The notes under the pieces: generated by a model | Told to the model about the DNA's origin: nothing | What the model saw: the letters and a program-made list of their open reading frames with translations, nothing else | Databases searched by the model: none | NCBI RefSeq assembly: GCF_020193575.1 | Contig: NZ_JADYVD010000005.1 | Span: forward strand, 1 to 64,000 | Direction: 5' to 3' | Source of the DNA: Ensifer sp. IC4062 | GTDB taxonomy: Bacteria > Pseudomonadota > Alphaproteobacteria > Rhizobiales > Rhizobiaceae | DNA length: 64,000 nt | Shown here: piece after piece, positions 1-11,381 of the stretch | How positions within the stretch are numbered: the stretch's first letter is position 1 | How the letters are laid out: each line of letters opens with the position of its first letter | Made by a program: the position numbers and the translations under genes

Positions 1-289
1 GGCTACAGGGGGGCGGCCGGGCCTCGGTTGGGAGGTACGATTTCTCTACCAACGCCTCTGTTATATTTGCCGCCCCACTCCGACGTAACCCGGAAATTTT
101 ACGGGATTGCACACTTGGTTTGAAAATCGTCATTTGGCCAGACTCGAAAGGCGCGGCCTGGCGGCTTGCCACGCCCACACTCTTTGGGCGGCCGCGCCCC
201 AGGTTTCCTGGTTCGCGGCGCACGAACATTCGGCGAATTGAGCCGCTGCGGAATTGAAACGAGGGGCCGGGCGATCCCGGCTCTTCCAT

Positions 290-529
290 TCAGATTCCCA
301 GCATTTGCTTCGCCTCGCCGAGCGCTGCTTCCGAGCCAGCGTGATCGCCGGACTGGTGCAGCTGTTCGCCTTGCTGGCGCAACTGTTTGACCTTGGCCAT
401 GTCGGCTTCGGAAAGGGAGGCATTCGGCAGGGCCGCGTCAATTGCTTTCATCATTGTGGGGCACTGATTGGCAAACGCAGTTACAGGTGCGAGCGCCAAC
501 AAAAGGGCAATCGAGATCCTGGCAATCAT
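290..529 (-). CDS. Small exported hypothetical protein
   Basis: A 79-residue protein of unknown function. Residues 1-20 form a clear Sec signal peptide (positive start, hydrophobic core, AFA cleavage site before NQ), so the mature product is a periplasmic or secreted peptide of about 59 residues. The mature part has a Cys-Pro pair near its start and a charged, Gln-rich helix that may form a short coiled coil. The ATG is preceded by a strong GGAGGAG ribosome binding site. It is monocistronic, facing away from the azl genes. Similar small Cys-containing exported proteins are common in rhizobia, but I cannot name a function. Confidence 0.75.
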   Translation of the reverse strand: MIARISIALLLALAPVTAFANQCPTMMKAIDAALPNASLSEADMAKVKQLRQQGEQLHQSGDHAGSEAALGEAKQMLGI

Positions 530-705
530 GGGTCACTCCTCCTCCAAAGCCGGAGGTCCGGGTGCCGCTCCGGCAAACCAAAGAATGATAATCCAGTATC
601 GGTCCAGCGCCAATGGCGGGTGATCCGGCTAACAGGGCCACTACAGCGCCACGCCTCTTATCAGACGCGGAAGGGAAACAGGCACTAGCGGACAGGACGA
701 GAGAA

Positions 706-1014
706 CTACAGAACCACGTGCCGGATCAGCATCACGGCGACCCAGCCGACAAGCAGCATCCGGAGCGTCGAGAAGCGCAGCCCGATCGCGAAGGCGACCA
801 GCATCGCCGCCGCAACGTCGAAGCCGCCATAGACAAAGGCCGGCGCAACCAGGGTCGTCAGGACTGCCGCCGGGACGGCGTTTAGCGCCGCCTCGAGCCG
901 CGGCGGAATGCGCTTCAATTGGGTGATCAACACATAGCCACCGAACCGGGTCGCGAAAGTCGCGAGTGCGGCAGCGACGATCAGGTAGATGAGGTTGAGG
1001 TGCTGGGGATCCAC
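706..1014 (-). CDS. azlD: AzlD-family membrane protein (branched-chain amino acid exporter small subunit)
   Basis: A 102-residue integral membrane protein with three to four hydrophobic helices and the AzlD pattern (an ATFATRFGGYVL helix start, then a PPRLEAALNAVPAAVL segment). AzlD pairs with AzlC to export branched-chain amino acids or related compounds from the inner membrane. The start codon is GTG, with AAGGAGG 8 bases upstream lying inside the end of azlC. The gap to azlC is only 3 bases, so the two are surely co-transcribed. The substrate in this organism is not shown by sequence. Confidence 0.85.
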   Translation of the reverse strand: MDPQHLNLIYLIVAAALATFATRFGGYVLITQLKRIPPRLEAALNAVPAAVLTTLVAPAFVYGGFDVAAAMLVAFAIGLRFSTLRMLLVGWVAVMLIRHVVL

Positions 1015-1017
1015 GGC

Positions 1018-1737
1018 TCAGGCCTCCTTTTCCACAGGCGCCGGCCCTTGCCGCAAACGATGCTCCGGGGGCAGGAGCGCCGCGAGCAGGATGCCGGCAA
1101 GCGCGCCGATGCTGACATGCCACGGCGAGCCGACGAAGTGCATGGCGGCAACGGATGTGAAGGCGCTGATGGCGACCACGGGCAGGAAACGATCGCGCTT
1201 GCGGAAACTCAGCACGAGCCCGAGGAAATAGATCGGCAACAGCACATCGAGTCCGATCGCCTTGGGATCGCCAATCAACTGGCCGAACAGCGCACCGATC
1301 AGGGTGTTGAGGATCCAGGGGAAATAGATCACGAGACCGAAGCCGAGATACCAGGAAAAGGTCACCGGTAGGCCCCGCTCGCCACGCCGCTCCGTCTCGG
1401 CATATTGCGGATCGACCAGCAGGAAGAAAGCCAAGAGCTTCTGGATGATCGTGAAGTGGCGGATGTGCTTTGCGATCGAGGCGGAATAGAGCACGTGGCG
1501 GAAGTTGACCGCGAAGACCGAAAGCACGACCAGCCACGGCTGCACATTGTTGCCGAATAGTTCGATGCCGACCATCTGGCTGGCGCCGGCATAGACGGTG
1601 GCGCTCATGAACACGGCATCGGCAACCGAAAAGCCGTTATCGACTGCAAGCGCGCCGAAGAGCGCGCCGAATGGCGACGCGGAAAGCATGACGGGAAAGC
1701 CGCCGCGCAGGCCCGCCCGGAAATCGTCTCTGTTCAT
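1018..1737 (-). CDS. azlC: AzlC-family branched-chain amino acid permease
   Basis: A 239-residue inner-membrane protein, large partner of the downstream AzlD. The N-terminal RDDFRAGLRGGFPVMLSASPFG region and the VYAGASQMVGIELFG segment are typical of AzlC, followed by several membrane helices. A longer frame reaches 1821, but the ATG at 1737 has a GGAGG about 7 bases upstream, matches the usual family start and gives the normal length. Family role: efflux of branched-chain amino acids; the exact substrate is inferred only. Confidence 0.87.
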   Translation of the reverse strand: MNRDDFRAGLRGGFPVMLSASPFGALFGALAVDNGFSVADAVFMSATVYAGASQMVGIELFGNNVQPWLVVLSVFAVNFRHVLYSASIAKHIRHFTIIQKLLAFFLLVDPQYAETERRGERGLPVTFSWYLGFGLVIYFPWILNTLIGALFGQLIGDPKAIGLDVLLPIYFLGLVLSFRKRDRFLPVVAISAFTSVAAMHFVGSPWHVSIGALAGILLAALLPPEHRLRQGPAPVEKEA

Positions 1738-2447
1738 GATCATCCTCCGCCGAAACCGGAGGCATATCCGCGAACCGGCATGGGGGACAGATAGGCGCTG
1801 CCACACGCCCGGACAATTCAATTGCGCTGATGCAGTGATTGAATTTTCTGATCGGTGCTATGCTTGAAGATAGGCAGGCCTTGCGCGTGGTGTCTGGCAA
1901 GTTTAGTGCGTCGGGGATTCTAGGCTCGCTTTGGTGGCAGATCCGAGATTGCTAGTGTCGACGTCGAACGGAAGTAATTTGGCGCTCATCCTGGGAAGCG
2001 GGAGTTCCGCCGACATCCACGGGCCCGATTGGCTTTTTGATTTTGATAAAGAAGTCGGCTTCGAGGCGACAGACCCATTCAATGTCGCCTTTCAATTTTC
2101 CGTCGAAACAGGGTGTCGCTGGGCGCGGATCATTCGATTGGTTCTCCTGCGTCGTCTCGACCAACAAGAGCGTGTTCGTAACCGAGGCGAAGGTTCTGTT
2201 CTTCCACAGATACTCTTTCCTCACTCTCAAACATGAACTCAATCGCATCTTGCAGAGCTGCGGAGCGAGCACATGGTACGATTGCACCGTAAATCTCCGA
2301 AGACACTTCCGCTGGGAGTTCGACGGGATGTACGATGAAGAGACATTGCGGAAGCTGAACAGCTAACGTCCAGACGAGACCTTGGAATCGGCGGGCGAAG
2401 TCCACGGCGTTCGACGCCCGTCACGAAACAAGACAGGACGCGTCCGC
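1738..2447. other. Gene-poor, lower-GC stretch with conflicting short ORFs
   Basis: About 710 bases between azlC and panB with visibly lower GC than the flanks. No frame gives a recognisable protein. On the minus strand a frame from about 2405 ends at a TGA at 2130-2132, and the next frame continues from about 2150 to 1952 with a similarly protein-like composition, which could be one gene broken by a frameshift. A plus-strand frame (2037-2366, TTG start) overlaps it and also looks protein-like. I cannot choose between them, so this is marked as unresolved; a decayed acquired gene is the best guess. Confidence 0.35.
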
Positions 2448-3275
2448 CTACCTTACCCCCTTCACCTGGAACGTATGCTCGATACCCGGGAAGGTCCGCG
2501 CCTTCACCTCGTTGGCATAGTCCTCGACCGCCTTCGAGATCGCCGGGGCGAGCTCGGCGAAGTGCTTGACGAAGCGCGGCTTGAAATCGTTGAAGATGCC
2601 AAGCATGTCGTCGGAGACGAGGATCTGGCCGTCGCAGGCCGGCGACGCGCCAATGCCGATGGTGGGCGAGCGCAGGGTCGCGGTAATCTCGCGCGCGACC
2701 GGCTCCACCGTGCCTTCGACGACGATGGCGAATGCCCCGGCATCATCGATCGCCTTGGCGTCGCGGCGGATCTTCGCCACTTCCTTCTCGTTGCGGCCGA
2801 CCGAGCGGTAGCCACCGGTGGTGTTGACGAGTTGTGGCATAAGGCCGACATGGCCGAGCACGGGAATGCCGCGGCTGACGAGGAAATCGACCGTCTCGGC
2901 CATTTCCGCACCACCTTCCAGCTTCACCGCGCTGCATCCGGTTTCCTTAAGGATGCGTGCGGCGCTGCGGAAAGCCTGTTCCTTCGATTCCTGATAGGAG
3001 CCGAACGGAAGATCGATGACGACGCACGAGCGTTCGGAGCCGCGCATCACCGCCTGGCCATGCGCGATCATCATGTCGAGCGTGACGCCGACTGTGGTGT
3101 CGAGACCGTAGAGCACCATGCCGAGCGAATCGCCGACGAGCAGGAAATCGACGTGCGGATCGAGCAGGCGCGCGATCGGCGTCGTATAGGCCGTGAGGCT
3201 GACGATCGGGCGTTCGCCCTTGAGGGCTTCGATATTGGCGGGGCTCAGCCGCCGCTTCGCGGTCTGTACGCTCAT
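2448..3275 (-). CDS. panB: 3-methyl-2-oxobutanoate hydroxymethyltransferase
   Basis: PanB, 275 residues. It transfers a hydroxymethyl group from 5,10-methylene-THF to 2-oxoisovalerate to give ketopantoate, the first committed step of pantothenate (CoA) synthesis in the cytosol. The TIM-barrel enzyme shows the metal and substrate signature [11 protein letters not shown] and a downstream [11 protein letters not shown] segment, plus the LEGG and GHVGLMPQ motifs. The start lies 2 bases after the panC stop, so panC and panB form a tight operon. Length is normal for the family. Confidence 0.96.
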   Translation of the reverse strand: MSVQTAKRRLSPANIEALKGERPIVSLTAYTTPIARLLDPHVDFLLVGDSLGMVLYGLDTTVGVTLDMMIAHGQAVMRGSERSCVVIDLPFGSYQESKEQAFRSAARILKETGCSAVKLEGGAEMAETVDFLVSRGIPVLGHVGLMPQLVNTTGGYRSVGRNEKEVAKIRRDAKAIDDAGAFAIVVEGTVEPVAREITATLRSPTIGIGASPACDGQILVSDDMLGIFNDFKPRFVKHFAELAPAISKAVEDYANEVKARTFPGIEHTFQVKGVR

Positions 3276-3277
3276 TC

Positions 3278-4153
3278 TCAGGCTACCTTTGCAAAATGGG
3301 CGGATTTCGGAGCGATAACACGGTTGTCGAGCAGCTTCGTTGTGCCGAAGCGGACGAACAGCAACAGCAGGACCGGCTTCTCACCGATGTCCTCAATCGG
3401 CTCCAGCGTTTCCGGATCGCGCATCGCGACGACCTCCGGCCGCGCCAGCGGTTCCGTCGACAGAAAGTCGATGACACCCTTCTCGACCGCAGCAGGATCG
3501 GTCAGCCCGCCGGCGATGAGCCTTTCGGCCTCGCCCAGCGCCTTGGGCACGATCGCGGCTGCGCGACGCTCGTCGGCGGTCAGATAGACGTTGCGCGACG
3601 AACAAGCGAGCCCATCGGCCTCGCGCACCGTCGGCACGCCGATCACCGCGACGGGCTGCGCCAGATCCTCGACCATGCGGCGGATGATCTGGAGCTGCTG
3701 GAAATCCTTCTCGCCGAAATAGGCACGGTCCGGCTGAGCGATGTTGAAGAGCTTGGTGACGACCGCCGCGACGCCGGCGAAATGGCCGGGCCGGACCGAA
3801 CCCTCGAGCTCCGAGCCGAGCTTCGGCAAGTCGACCACGGTCTCCATCGGACGCGGATACATTTCGGAAACACCCGGCGCGAAGAGAAAGTCGACGCCGC
3901 CTTCGGCGAGCATCGCCTGGTCACGGGCAAGATCGCGCGGATATTTGGCAAGATCCTCGTTCGGCCCGAACTGCAGGGGATTAACGAAGATGCTGGCGAC
4001 GACCACGTCGTTCTCACTGCGCGCGCGACGCACGAGTTCCATGTGGCCGACGTGAAGATAACCCATGGTGGGGACGAGACCTATGCTCTTCCCCGCGCGC
4101 CGATGCTCGGCGAGGGCCCCGCGCAGTTCGGCGATGGTGGTGATCGTTTTCAT
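3278..4153 (-). CDS. panC: Pantoate--beta-alanine ligase
   Basis: PanC, 291 residues, joins pantoate and beta-alanine with ATP to make pantothenate. The HIGH-type nucleotide-binding motif appears as HVGH at residues 34-37 within [14 protein letters not shown], and a KMSKS-region equivalent ([10 protein letters not shown]) follows. The open frame runs further upstream to 4246, but the ATG at 4153 has a GGAGGG ribosome binding site and matches the family N-terminus. It is the first gene of the panC-panB operon. Confidence 0.96.
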   Translation of the reverse strand: MKTITTIAELRGALAEHRRAGKSIGLVPTMGYLHVGHMELVRRARSENDVVVASIFVNPLQFGPNEDLAKYPRDLARDQAMLAEGGVDFLFAPGVSEMYPRPMETVVDLPKLGSELEGSVRPGHFAGVAAVVTKLFNIAQPDRAYFGEKDFQQLQIIRRMVEDLAQPVAVIGVPTVREADGLACSSRNVYLTADERRAAAIVPKALGEAERLIAGGLTDPAAVEKGVIDFLSTEPLARPEVVAMRDPETLEPIEDIGEKPVLLLLFVRFGTTKLLDNRVIAPKSAHFAKVA

Positions 4154-4238
4154 CTTCGGACCCTCCAATCCGCCGGGGCACGAGGGCATGGCGCCCCGTT
4201 TCGCGACATGGCCCACAGTAAGCCCCGCGAAAAGGCAA

Positions 4239-4277
4239 CTGCACAAATTTTGGCTTGCAAACCTCTATCTTGTGCAG
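4239..4277. promoter_or_regulatory. Inverted repeat upstream of panC
   Basis: CTGCACAA (4239-4246) and TTGTGCAG (4270-4277) are perfect 8-base inverted arms with a 23-base AT-richer spacer, about 90 bases upstream of the panC start. It could be an operator or a chance repeat in the promoter region; no regulator is known to me for it. Confidence 0.3.
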
Positions 4278-4333
4278 CGCAAAAAGACAAATGGAAATGG
4301 TGCGCGAAGCGGGATTGCGGGAGGGTAGAAAGC

Positions 4334-4359
4334 AGGCCGGATCACCGGCCTACCAGATT
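4334..4359 (-). terminator. Candidate terminator after the NAD(P)-binding oxidoreductase
   Basis: Inverted arms AGGCCGG (4334-4340) and CCGGCCT (4345-4351) with an ATCA loop lie just after the stop codon of the gene ending at 4360. On the minus strand the stem is followed by GCTTTCT, a weak T-run, so this is a moderate candidate. Confidence 0.45.
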
Positions 4360-4959
4360 TCAATCGAACTTGACGAGGTTCAGCGCCGGCAGTGGACCGC
4401 CGGGGAACTGTGTGAGCTTTCCGCCGACCGAGAGCGGGCCGAGATCGATGCCGAAGAAGCCGAGGCGGTCGATCAGCCCACCGACCTCCGCCTTGGCCGC
4501 GGCGTCATCGCCCGAGAAGAAGAGCACGCGGCGTCCGCCTTCTGACCTGGGATCACCGGAAACGAGGTGCGGCTGCAGATGGTTGAAGGCCTTGACGACG
4601 CGCGCGCCCGGGACGAGTTCAGCGAAGACCTCGCTCGAAAGCCGCCCCTTGAGTTCGGCGGGCTTGAAGAGCGGCGCCTCGATCGGGTTGTTCGCGTCAA
4701 CGACGATCCGGCCGTTCCAATCCGGCAGACCGGAAAGCGCCTCGGGCAGCTTCGACCAGTTTACGGCGACAAGCACGAGATCGGCGCTTGCGGCCTCCTC
4801 GCGCGTTCCCGCGGTGATGTAAGGGGAGAGTTCGTCGGCTAGCTCTTTGAGGCTCTCCGGCCCACGGCTGTTGGAAATGACGGCCAGGACCCCCGCCCTG
4901 GCGAGTGCCCGGGCAAAGGCCGATCCGATGTTGCCGGATCCGATGATGCCAATGGACAT
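4360..4959 (-). CDS. NAD(P)-binding oxidoreductase of the NPC/F420-reductase-like family
   Basis: A 199-residue Rossmann protein. The dinucleotide-binding loop GIIGSGNIGSAFA occupies residues 3-15, followed by the NNP and VKAFNHL segments typical of the small NADPH-dependent F420 reductase-like family (coenzyme F420:NADP oxidoreductase fold). Rhizobia do not use F420 widely, so the actual hydride acceptor is unknown. The start at 4959 is chosen over an upstream in-frame Met because AAAGGA precedes it. It follows the SDR gene on the same strand with a gap of about 35 bases, suggesting co-transcription and perhaps a shared control by the divergent LysR regulator. Confidence 0.8.
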   Translation of the reverse strand: MSIGIIGSGNIGSAFARALARAGVLAVISNSRGPESLKELADELSPYITAGTREEAASADLVLVAVNWSKLPEALSGLPDWNGRIVVDANNPIEAPLFKPAELKGRLSSEVFAELVPGARVVKAFNHLQPHLVSGDPRSEGGRRVLFFSGDDAAAKAEVGGLIDRLGFFGIDLGPLSVGGKLTQFPGGPLPALNLVKFD

Positions 4960-4994
4960 GGCGAGGTCCTTTCGATCGTCCGGTTGTTCTGACG

Positions 4995-5741
4995 TCAAGC
5001 GGTGAAGCCACCGTCGGCGACGATGTCGGCACCCGTGACGAAGCCGGCTTCCGGGCTCGCCAGATAGGCAACCACGCTCGCGATCTCGTCCGGCTTGCCA
5101 TAGCGGCCGATTGCCAATCCGGGGCCTACGATCTTGGAGACCGGTCCGCCATCGGGGTTCATGTCGGTGTCGGTCGGACCGGGATGCACCGTGTTGACGG
5201 TTATGCCACGCGGCCCGAGATCACGTACCAGGCTACGGTTAAAGCCGGCGACCGCACCCTTGGTCAGCGTGTAGAGCGAGGCGGTCGGAAAGGCGGCGTA
5301 GCGCACCATCGAGCTGCCGATATGAATAACGCGCCCGCCCGCCTTCATGTTGCGCACCGCCTCCTGCGTGGCAACGAAGACGCCAGTGACATTGACCGCG
5401 ATCATTCGATTGTAATCCGCTTCGGTGATCTCGTCGATCGCACCGCCGAGCGCGATGCCGGCATTGTTGACTAGGATGTCGATGCCGCCGAACGTTCTCA
5501 CTGTTTCAGTGACTGCAGCGCGCACCGCAGCAGCATCACCGGCGTCGGCCCTGATGGCGACGGCCCGGCCGCCTTCGGCCTTGATCGCGTCGACCACGGC
5601 GGCAGCCTTTTCCGGCGAACCGTGATAGGTAATGGCAACAGCGGCGCCGTCGCTCGCAAGACGCTTGGCGATGGCGGCGCCGATCGAGCGGGATCCTCCG
5701 GTGACGAGGGCGACTTTTCCGTGAAGGTTCTGGGGGGACAT
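4995..5741 (-). CDS. SDR-family NAD(P)-dependent oxidoreductase
   Basis: A 248-residue classical short-chain dehydrogenase. Visible parts are the cofactor loop TGGSRSIG (14-21), the NNAG motif near 92-95, catalytic Ser143/144, Tyr157 and Lys161 (YTLTK), and the C-terminal GADIVADGG segment. The enzyme resembles 3-oxoacyl-ACP reductase (FabG)-like SDRs, but the substrate cannot be read from sequence. The start at 5741 has GGAG upstream; the longer frame to 5783 is not supported. It is divergent from a LysR regulator that is the likely controller. Confidence 0.88.
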   Translation of the reverse strand: MSPQNLHGKVALVTGGSRSIGAAIAKRLASDGAAVAITYHGSPEKAAAVVDAIKAEGGRAVAIRADAGDAAAVRAAVTETVRTFGGIDILVNNAGIALGGAIDEITEADYNRMIAVNVTGVFVATQEAVRNMKAGGRVIHIGSSMVRYAAFPTASLYTLTKGAVAGFNRSLVRDLGPRGITVNTVHPGPTDTDMNPDGGPVSKIVGPGLAIGRYGKPDEIASVVAYLASPEAGFVTGADIVADGGFTA

Positions 5742-5786
5742 TGTCTTTGCTCCATTGAGGTTTCGATGGAGTGGATGTTGCAATCC

Positions 5787-5801
5787 TATTCCGCTAGAAT
5801 A
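5787..5801. promoter_or_regulatory. Candidate LysR-type operator
   Basis: TATTCCGCTAGAATA is a perfect 5+5 inverted repeat with a 5-base centre and fits the T-N11-A LysR box. It sits in the 106-base divergent region between the SDR gene and the LysR-type regulator, where LysR proteins normally bind to control both directions. Confidence 0.6.
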
Positions 5802-5847
5802 AGCCGGTAATCACTTTTAACATTTTCAACGATTGCTTGAAGTATTC

Positions 5848-6777
5848 ATGGAAACGCTGGCCAATCTCGAGTCCTTCGTCCGCAGCGCCGAACAGGGCGG
5901 CTTCTCTGGTGCTGCCCGGCGGCTAGGCCTGACGCCGGCGGCGGTCAGCCGCAACGTAGCAATGCTAGAAAGAAACCTCGGCCTTCGCCTTTTCCATCGC
6001 TCGACCCGCAAGCTGACTCTGACAGAGGACGGTGAGCGCTTCCTGACGGCGATCCGCGATAACCTCGAAGCTCTCCAGAACGCAATCGCCGAAGCAGCCG
6101 GCGAGCGAGGGGAGCCGGTGGGCGTGCTCAAGGTCAGCCTCAGCCCGACCTTCGGCACCGACCACATCCTGCCGCTGCTACCGGGTTTTTTGAGGAAGTA
6201 CCCGGGGGTCCGGATCGACTGGCACTTCGATAATCGCCAGGTCGATCTCGTCGCCGAAGGGTTCGATGCCGCAATCGGCGGCGGCTTCGAGCTCTCGTCC
6301 GGCATCGTCTCGCGCGTGCTGGCCCCCGCCCATATCATTGCCGTCGCCTCCCCTGCCTTTCTTGCCGGCCGCACGCTGCCGCTCGATCCCGCTGGCCTAG
6401 CTGAGCTTGATGGCATCGTCATGCGCGCGGCGCGCACCGGCCGCATCCGGCAATGGATGATGCGCAATGCCGCAGGCGAGGAAATGGCGGCAGCACCGAG
6501 GGAGACGGTCGTCGTCAACGATCCGGCTGTCATGTGCCGCGCCGCCCTTCTCGGCCTCGGCGTTACTTTGATAGCGGTACCGGATGTGTTACCCCATCTG
6601 GAATCCGGCGCACTTATCCGGCTCCTTCCCAAATGGTACGCCGATGCCGGCCCGATATCGGTCTATTACGGCAGTCGCACGCTGCTTCCTGCAAAGACGC
6701 GCGTCTTCATCGATTTCGTCGCCGATCACTTCAAACGCGAGCGGCTGGCGGAACGTTTCGCTGGAAGTCTCGGATGA
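5848..6777 (+). CDS. LysR-family transcriptional regulator
   Basis: A 309-residue LTTR. Residues 1-60 hold the winged helix-turn-helix (FVRSAEQGGFSGAARRLGLTPAAVSRNVAMLE), followed by the linker helix and the periplasmic-binding-protein-like effector domain (from about residue 90). The closest resemblance is to the large group of regulators next to SDR or quinone-oxidoreductase genes in proteobacteria. The start at 5848 is preferred over an upstream in-frame codon because it matches the family N-terminus. It is divergent from the SDR gene, with a T-N11-A palindrome between, so it likely controls that gene and itself. The inducer is unknown. Confidence 0.9.
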   Translation: METLANLESFVRSAEQGGFSGAARRLGLTPAAVSRNVAMLERNLGLRLFHRSTRKLTLTEDGERFLTAIRDNLEALQNAIAEAAGERGEPVGVLKVSLSPTFGTDHILPLLPGFLRKYPGVRIDWHFDNRQVDLVAEGFDAAIGGGFELSSGIVSRVLAPAHIIAVASPAFLAGRTLPLDPAGLAELDGIVMRAARTGRIRQWMMRNAAGEEMAAAPRETVVVNDPAVMCRAALLGLGVTLIAVPDVLPHLESGALIRLLPKWYADAGPISVYYGSRTLLPAKTRVFIDFVADHFKRERLAERFAGSLG

Positions 6778-6896
6778 GCTGCGGTTGAAAGCCGCCATGC
6801 GAGTGCCAGTTAATTTGGTCTCCGCCTGTCGGCTGGCGGAAACGTCCTTCGTCCTTGTTGCGTAGAAATCAAACATCCTTCACGAGGAACGTCCCC

Positions 6897-7301
6897 ATGC
6901 GCATGATTTTCGTAAACCTGCCCGTCAAAAACCTCGAATCCTCTCGGACCTTCTTTTCCGCCCTCGGCTTCACCTTCAACGAGCAGTTCTCGGACGACAC
7001 GGCCGCCTGCATGGTCATCGACGACAATATCTTCGCCATGCTGCTGACCGAGCCGAAATTCCGCGATTTCATCACCGGCGAGATCAGCGACACGGCCAAG
7101 GGCACGGAAGTCATTACCGCCCTCTCCGCCACAAGCCGCGCCGAGTGCGACGACATGCTCGCCAAGGCGCTCGCCGCCGGTGCCAAACCGTGGAAGCCAG
7201 CAATCGACTACGGCTCCATGTACGGCATCAGCTTCCAGGATCCCGACGGCCATGTCTGGGAATTCATGTGGATGGAGATGGCGGCCGAGCAGGCGGCGTG
7301 A
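6897..7301 (+). CDS. VOC-family (glyoxalase-like) protein
   Basis: A 134-residue protein of the vicinal oxygen chelate fold with paired beta-alpha-beta-beta-beta modules. It begins MRMIFVNLPVKNLESS, then has FFSALGF and ends with the DPDGHVWEFMWM strand that usually carries a metal-ligand Glu. Members of this subgroup resemble lactoylglutathione lyase but most have no known substrate. The start at 6897 follows ACGAGGAAC; an upstream in-frame Met lacks a site. It converges on ligA with a 71-base gap. Confidence 0.85.
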   Translation: MRMIFVNLPVKNLESSRTFFSALGFTFNEQFSDDTAACMVIDDNIFAMLLTEPKFRDFITGEISDTAKGTEVITALSATSRAECDDMLAKALAAGAKPWKPAIDYGSMYGISFQDPDGHVWEFMWMEMAAEQAA

Positions 7302-7372
7302 CTGGCTGAGCCAGTACGGAAAGTGGCGTGCTGGAAATGCCCAGCTGCTCAATCACGCCCCAGCGCCCACAG

Positions 7373-9641
<2,269 letters not shown>

Positions 9642-9671
9642 AGTGATGGGCGGGAAAGAAAGTGGCTGTGA

Positions 9672-11345
9672 TCAGCCGTTGCCAGCAAGAAGCCGCGCTG
9701 CCGCCGCCCTCGCCTCCTCGGTGATCGAGGCGCCGGCAAGCATGCGGGCGATTTCTTCCGTACGCGCCTGGTCGTCCATGCGGGCGACACGGGTGGCGAT
9801 CATTTCCGATTTTTCCGCCGACGGGCCCTTGGAAATCAAGAGATGCGTCGCCGCGCGTGCCGCAACCTGCGGCGCGTGGGTGACGGATAGCACCTGGACA
9901 TTCTTGGAAAGCCGCTTCAGCCGTTGACCGATGGCATCTGCAACGGCGCCGCCGACCCCGGTATCGATTTCGTCGAAGACGAGCGTCGGCGCCGAGCCGC
10001 GATCGGCAAGCGCCACTTTCAGCGCCAACAGGAAGCGCGAAAGTTCCCCGCCGGAAGCGACCTTCATGATAGGTCCTGGGCGCGTGCCGGGGTTGGTCTG
10101 GACATGGAACTCGACGAGATCGATGCCGTCGGCGGTCGGTGACGACGGATCGCTCGCGACCTCGACCATGAAGCGCGCCCGTTCGAGCTTCAGCGCCGGC
10201 AGTTCCGCCATCACGGCGACCGAAAGCGCGTCAGCGGTATGGTGACGCTTCTCGGAGAGCGACCGGGCCGCCGCGTCGAAAGCCGCCCTTGCCTCACTCA
10301 CCTGCACTTCCAATTGCTTCAACTTCTCTTCGCCGGCATCCAAGTCGGCAAGGTCGGCGATCATGCGAACGGCAAGCGCCGGCAGCTCGGTGACCGGAAC
10401 CGAATATTTGCGGCTTGCAGCACGCAGCGCGAAGAGCCGCTCCTCGGCTCGTTCCAATTCCTTCGGATCGAATTCGGTGTTGCGCAGCGCCCGCTCCACC
10501 GCCATCTGGGCATCCGAAAGCTGGTTCAGCGCCCCATCGAGAAGCTCCACCGTCTCTTCGAGCAGCCCAGGGGCCTCGTGGCTCTTGCGTTCGAGCCGCC
10601 GGACCAGCGAGGCGATCAGCGGCACCGGCGAGGTATTACCGTTCAGAAACTCGGAAGCCTCGCTGATATCGCCGGCGATCCGCTCAGCCTTCATCATCCG
10701 GGCGCGGGATTCGGCCAGTTCCTCCTCTTCGCCGTCGCGCGGCGAAAGTGTCTCCAGCTCTTCGACCGAGGAACGCAGATAATCGGCTTCGCGAGCCGCC
10801 GCCTCAACCCGTTCGCGGTGTTTCTTGAGATTGCGTTCCGCGTCCCGCCAACCGCGGTAAAGCGCCCCAACCTCTTCCGCCGCCTCCGATGTGCCTCCGA
10901 AGGCATCAAGCAGGGCGCGGTGCGCATCAGTATCGACCAGCGCCCGGTCATCATGCTGGCCATGGATTTCGACAAGCGTCTGGCCAAGTTGACGCATCAG
11001 CTGCACGCTGACCGGCTGGTCGTTGACGAAAGCCTTGGTGCGGCCGTCGGTCGACTGTACGCGGCGGAAAATCAGATCGCCATCATCATCGATGCCGTTT
11101 TCGCGCAGCATCAGCCGGGCCGCGTGGCCGGCCGGGACATCGAAGACCGCGGTCACCTGCCCTTTGTCCTCGCCGTGACGCACGAGCGAGCCGTCGCCGC
11201 GGCCGCCGAGCGCCAGCGACAGGCTGTCGAGAAGGATGGATTTGCCCGCGCCGGTTTCGCCGGTCAGCACGGAAAGCCCGGCATCGAAGCTGAGGTCAAG
11301 CCGTTCGATCAGGACGATATCGCGGATCGAGAGCTGCGCGAGCAT
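9672..11345 (-). CDS. recN: DNA repair protein RecN
   Basis: A 557-residue SMC-like ATPase acting in recombinational repair of double-strand breaks. Walker A is GETGAGKS at residues 29-36; two long coiled-coil arms fill about residues 150-370; the ABC signature SGGELSRFLLALK and Walker B TLVFDEIDTGVGG are near 430-467. The start ATG lies 36 bases after the bamD stop, so bamD and recN are probably one transcription unit, an arrangement known from other alphaproteobacteria. Confidence 0.97.
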   Translation of the reverse strand: MLAQLSIRDIVLIERLDLSFDAGLSVLTGETGAGKSILLDSLSLALGGRGDGSLVRHGEDKGQVTAVFDVPAGHAARLMLRENGIDDDGDLIFRRVQSTDGRTKAFVNDQPVSVQLMRQLGQTLVEIHGQHDDRALVDTDAHRALLDAFGGTSEAAEEVGALYRGWRDAERNLKKHRERVEAAAREADYLRSSVEELETLSPRDGEEEELAESRARMMKAERIAGDISEASEFLNGNTSPVPLIASLVRRLERKSHEAPGLLEETVELLDGALNQLSDAQMAVERALRNTEFDPKELERAEERLFALRAASRKYSVPVTELPALAVRMIADLADLDAGEEKLKQLEVQVSEARAAFDAAARSLSEKRHHTADALSVAVMAELPALKLERARFMVEVASDPSSPTADGIDLVEFHVQTNPGTRPGPIMKVASGGELSRFLLALKVALADRGSAPTLVFDEIDTGVGGAVADAIGQRLKRLSKNVQVLSVTHAPQVAARAATHLLISKGPSAEKSEMIATRVARMDDQARTEEIARMLAGASITEEARAAAARLLAGNG

Positions 11346-11381
11346 CCGGTTTCATATCTTCCTTGTCGAGCGCCGAGCAGG

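Noticed and set aside
1-289. Left edge of the window
   Set aside because: No frame or RNA could be supported; a GC-rich hairpin near 185-200 is too weak to call a terminator.
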